A stretch of DNA of 6,374 nt, from positions 1 through 6,374 of the forward strand of contig JALWSL010000324.1 in assembly GCA_027080405.1 (NCBI GenBank). Reading direction: 5' to 3'. This document shows, in pieces, positions 5,151 to 6,374 of this stretch. The translations under genes were made by a program, and so were the position numbers. Position 1 is the stretch's first letter. Every line of letters begins with the position of its first letter. The notes under the pieces are model-generated. The model was given only the letters and a program-made list of their open reading frames with translations. It did no database searches and was not told where the DNA came from. Source of the DNA: Planctomycetaceae bacterium (GTDB lineage Bacteria; Planctomycetota; Planctomycetia; Planctomycetales; Planctomycetaceae).

Positions 5151-6032
5151 TCAGTTCCGATGCCCCATTTCGATCGCATGGGGGAGACCTACGGTGATGT
5201 CGGGATAGCGGAGCGTGTCTAGCAGAAGTTGATGGAGTTTGCTGTTGTCGCACCGTTTTCCTTCGCCCCGTTCTCCTTTGGGATCCTTCTGCGTTGCATT
5301 GAATCCTGGTGGAGATGCCTGTAGCAAATCTGCCAACAACGAATAGTATTCCCGCCTGCGAATGGGACGATCGTCACTGACCAGGATGATTTCGTCGCTC
5401 AGGTTTGAGTCACCTGCTGCAATGATAGCAGAAACCGCATCTTCGATGTGTATCAGATTCAGCCAGGCGTCGGGATTACCAGGAACAGGGAGCGCCTGCC
5501 TGATCTGGTTCATTCTCGCAAGCAACCGATTGGGGCCATAGATTCCCGAGAGACGAAAGATAATTGAATCGACGCCCGATGCCTCGATGAGCTGTTCAGC
5601 TTCCAGGCAGATTTGGGCATTCTCCCGAGTTGGATTACATGGGGAATTTTCATTAACGATTTCCCCTGCAGATTGTCCATAGACGCTGGTGCTGGAAATA
5701 TAAAAAATTCGGTTGGCCCGCTGCTGGATAACATCAAGGAGATTGGACGTTCCATCTACATACACCGAATGCATGGACTGGCCGGACTGCCTGTCCACTG
5801 CAACAGAGTGCAAGACGACTTTCGATTCTGGAAAATGTTCAAGAGAGTGGCGCTGAAGGAGATCGCAGACAATCGGGTGCAAACCCGATTTTTCAAATTC
5901 CCTTGCCTTTTTTGCTGATCGCGTCGTAACTGCAACAGACAAGCCCTGTTCCAGCCATTTTAACGCAACCCGTCTTCCCAGATAACCACAGCCAACAATC
6001 AGTCGATCGACAAAATTTGTTCCATTAGACAT
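5151..6032 (-). CDS. NAD(P)-dependent epimerase/dehydratase-family (extended SDR-like, YeeZ-like) protein
   Basis: This 293-residue protein has an N-terminal Rossmann fold with GCGYLG (14-19, GxGxxG). An Arg after the second strand (TTRS, Arg38) suggests a preference for NADP, and an acidic CDL block (56-58) follows. SSTSVYG (113-119) holds the usual active-site Ser and Tyr118, but the Lys expected four residues after that Tyr is absent. RLSGIYGPNR (160-169) and NLIHIEDAV (192-200) match the substrate-side motifs of extended SDRs. The C-terminal GKRCDNSKL...YPD...GL block matches the YeeZ-like subgroup as I know it. Without the Lys, catalysis may be altered or lost and the protein may only bind nucleotide. 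Substrate is unknown. The ATG at 6032 lies 16 bp after the stop of the preceding co-directional gene, so the two are probably one operon. The RBS is weak. Confidence 0.88.
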   Translation of the reverse strand: MSNGTNFVDRLIVGCGYLGRRVALKWLEQGLSVAVTTRSAKKAREFEKSGLHPIVCDLLQRHSLEHFPESKVVLHSVAVDRQSGQSMHSVYVDGTSNLLDVIQQRANRIFYISSTSVYGQSAGEIVNENSPCNPTRENAQICLEAEQLIEASGVDSIIFRLSGIYGPNRLLARMNQIRQALPVPGNPDAWLNLIHIEDAVSAIIAAGDSNLSDEIILVSDDRPIRRREYYSLLADLLQASPPGFNATQKDPKGERGEGKRCDNSKLHQLLLDTLRYPDITVGLPHAIEMGHRN

Positions 6033-6048
6033 GGAGATTCTTTTTGAG

Positions 6049-6374
6049 TTAATAACCAGGAGACTTTTTTTGCAGGCGTCTTAGAATGGCCTGTTCCAGC
6101 GCAAAATCTCTTCCTTGAGGAATCCAGCCCGAGGGACGAGATTGGCCAAGTGTTTGATTCAGGTCTCTGCTGAGTGGTGTGCTTTCCTGGAATGTTGCTC
6201 CGCCGGGCGAATTGGCGGCGATCGCATCCAGATCTTCCATCTCCTTCAGTGCAACAACCTGTACAACATAGGCATTTTGTGCCCCAGGTGAAGCTTGAGA
6301 CAGTGTTACAATCACCTTTCGACGAAGTGACTGCAACGTACTTTCGAGCCGATTGCTCCAGCCAACAGATTCTT
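6049..6374 (-). CDS. Unrecognised protein, C-terminal part only (5' end beyond the right edge)
   Basis: The frame is open from the right edge to a TAA at 6051-6049, giving 108 visible codons. No start is needed inside the window: the frame continues upstream through ESVGWSNRLEST, and the first TTG at 6336 is not a likely start. Visible blocks are LRRKVIVTLS, NAYVVQVVALKEMEDLD, GGATFQEST, and GWIPQGRDFALEQAILRRLQKK at the end. The pattern of a beta-rich segment followed by 'WIP.GRD..LE..IL..L' resembles a family of exported planctomycete proteins of unknown function, sometimes lipoproteins; the signal sequence that would test this is outside the window. It probably heads or sits within an operon with the epimerase-like gene. 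Confidence 0.75.
   Translation of the reverse strand, partial: ESVGWSNRLESTLQSLRRKVIVTLSQASPGAQNAYVVQVVALKEMEDLDAIAANSPGGATFQESTPLSRDLNQTLGQSRPSGWIPQGRDFALEQAILRRLQKKSPGY

Noticed and set aside
5163..5183. CCCCAT/ATGGGG hairpin as a bidirectional terminator for the convergent genes
   Set aside because: It lies within the 3' coding end of the epimerase-like gene and has no T-tract on either side.
4804..5208. 134-codon plus-strand frame over the tail of the secreted protein
   Set aside because: Shadow frame of the Lys/Gln-rich tail and of the opposing epimerase-like gene.

Overview
The window looks like the edge of an integrated element next to ordinary chromosome in a planctomycete-type bacterium. 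That assignment is inferred from protein families: a short DUF1580-like helix-turn-helix protein, a tyrosine integrase with the PNxLRHT form of box II, a secreted alpha/alpha-toroid-like protein with a long disordered tail, and the C-terminus of a small protein that resembles a family I associate with planctomycetes. No marker gene settles the species.

Left part (1 to about 2930), accessory DNA. Everything is on the minus strand. Reading in the direction of transcription: a tyrosine recombinase (2752 to 1652), an unrecognised 341-residue protein with a possible C-terminal winged helix (1457 to 432), then a DUF1580-like DNA-binding protein that runs off the left edge (from 291). The integrase begins about 140 bp past the 3' end of a tRNA-Val(GAC) gene (2966 to 2893). 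This is the classic arrangement of an island inserted into the 3' end of a tRNA. The other attachment site would lie beyond the left edge and is not in the window.

The non-coding DNA of the element is unusually structured. The 194-bp gap between integrase and the 341-residue gene holds a terminator-like hairpin just upstream of that gene's ribosome binding site (RBS). Its 13-nt loop is complementary both to the loop of an upstream hairpin and to the RBS itself. The integrase RBS also lies in a 14-bp interrupted inverted repeat. Four TTACG motifs, spaced about one helical turn apart, lie between the other two genes. These suggest that the element's genes are controlled by RNA structure and/or bound protein arrays. 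This is the most interesting material here, but it rests on reading by eye without folding or comparison.

Right part (about 2967 to 6374), presumed chromosome backbone. It begins with a good sigma70-like promoter for the tRNA. About 660 bp without a convincing gene follow, then a plus-strand gene for a secreted toroid-like protein (3669 to 5126). Convergent with it is a minus-strand pair: the 3' end of an unrecognised gene (6374 to 6049) and, 16 bp downstream, an NAD(P)-dependent epimerase/SDR-type gene (6032 to 5151). The pair is probably one operon.
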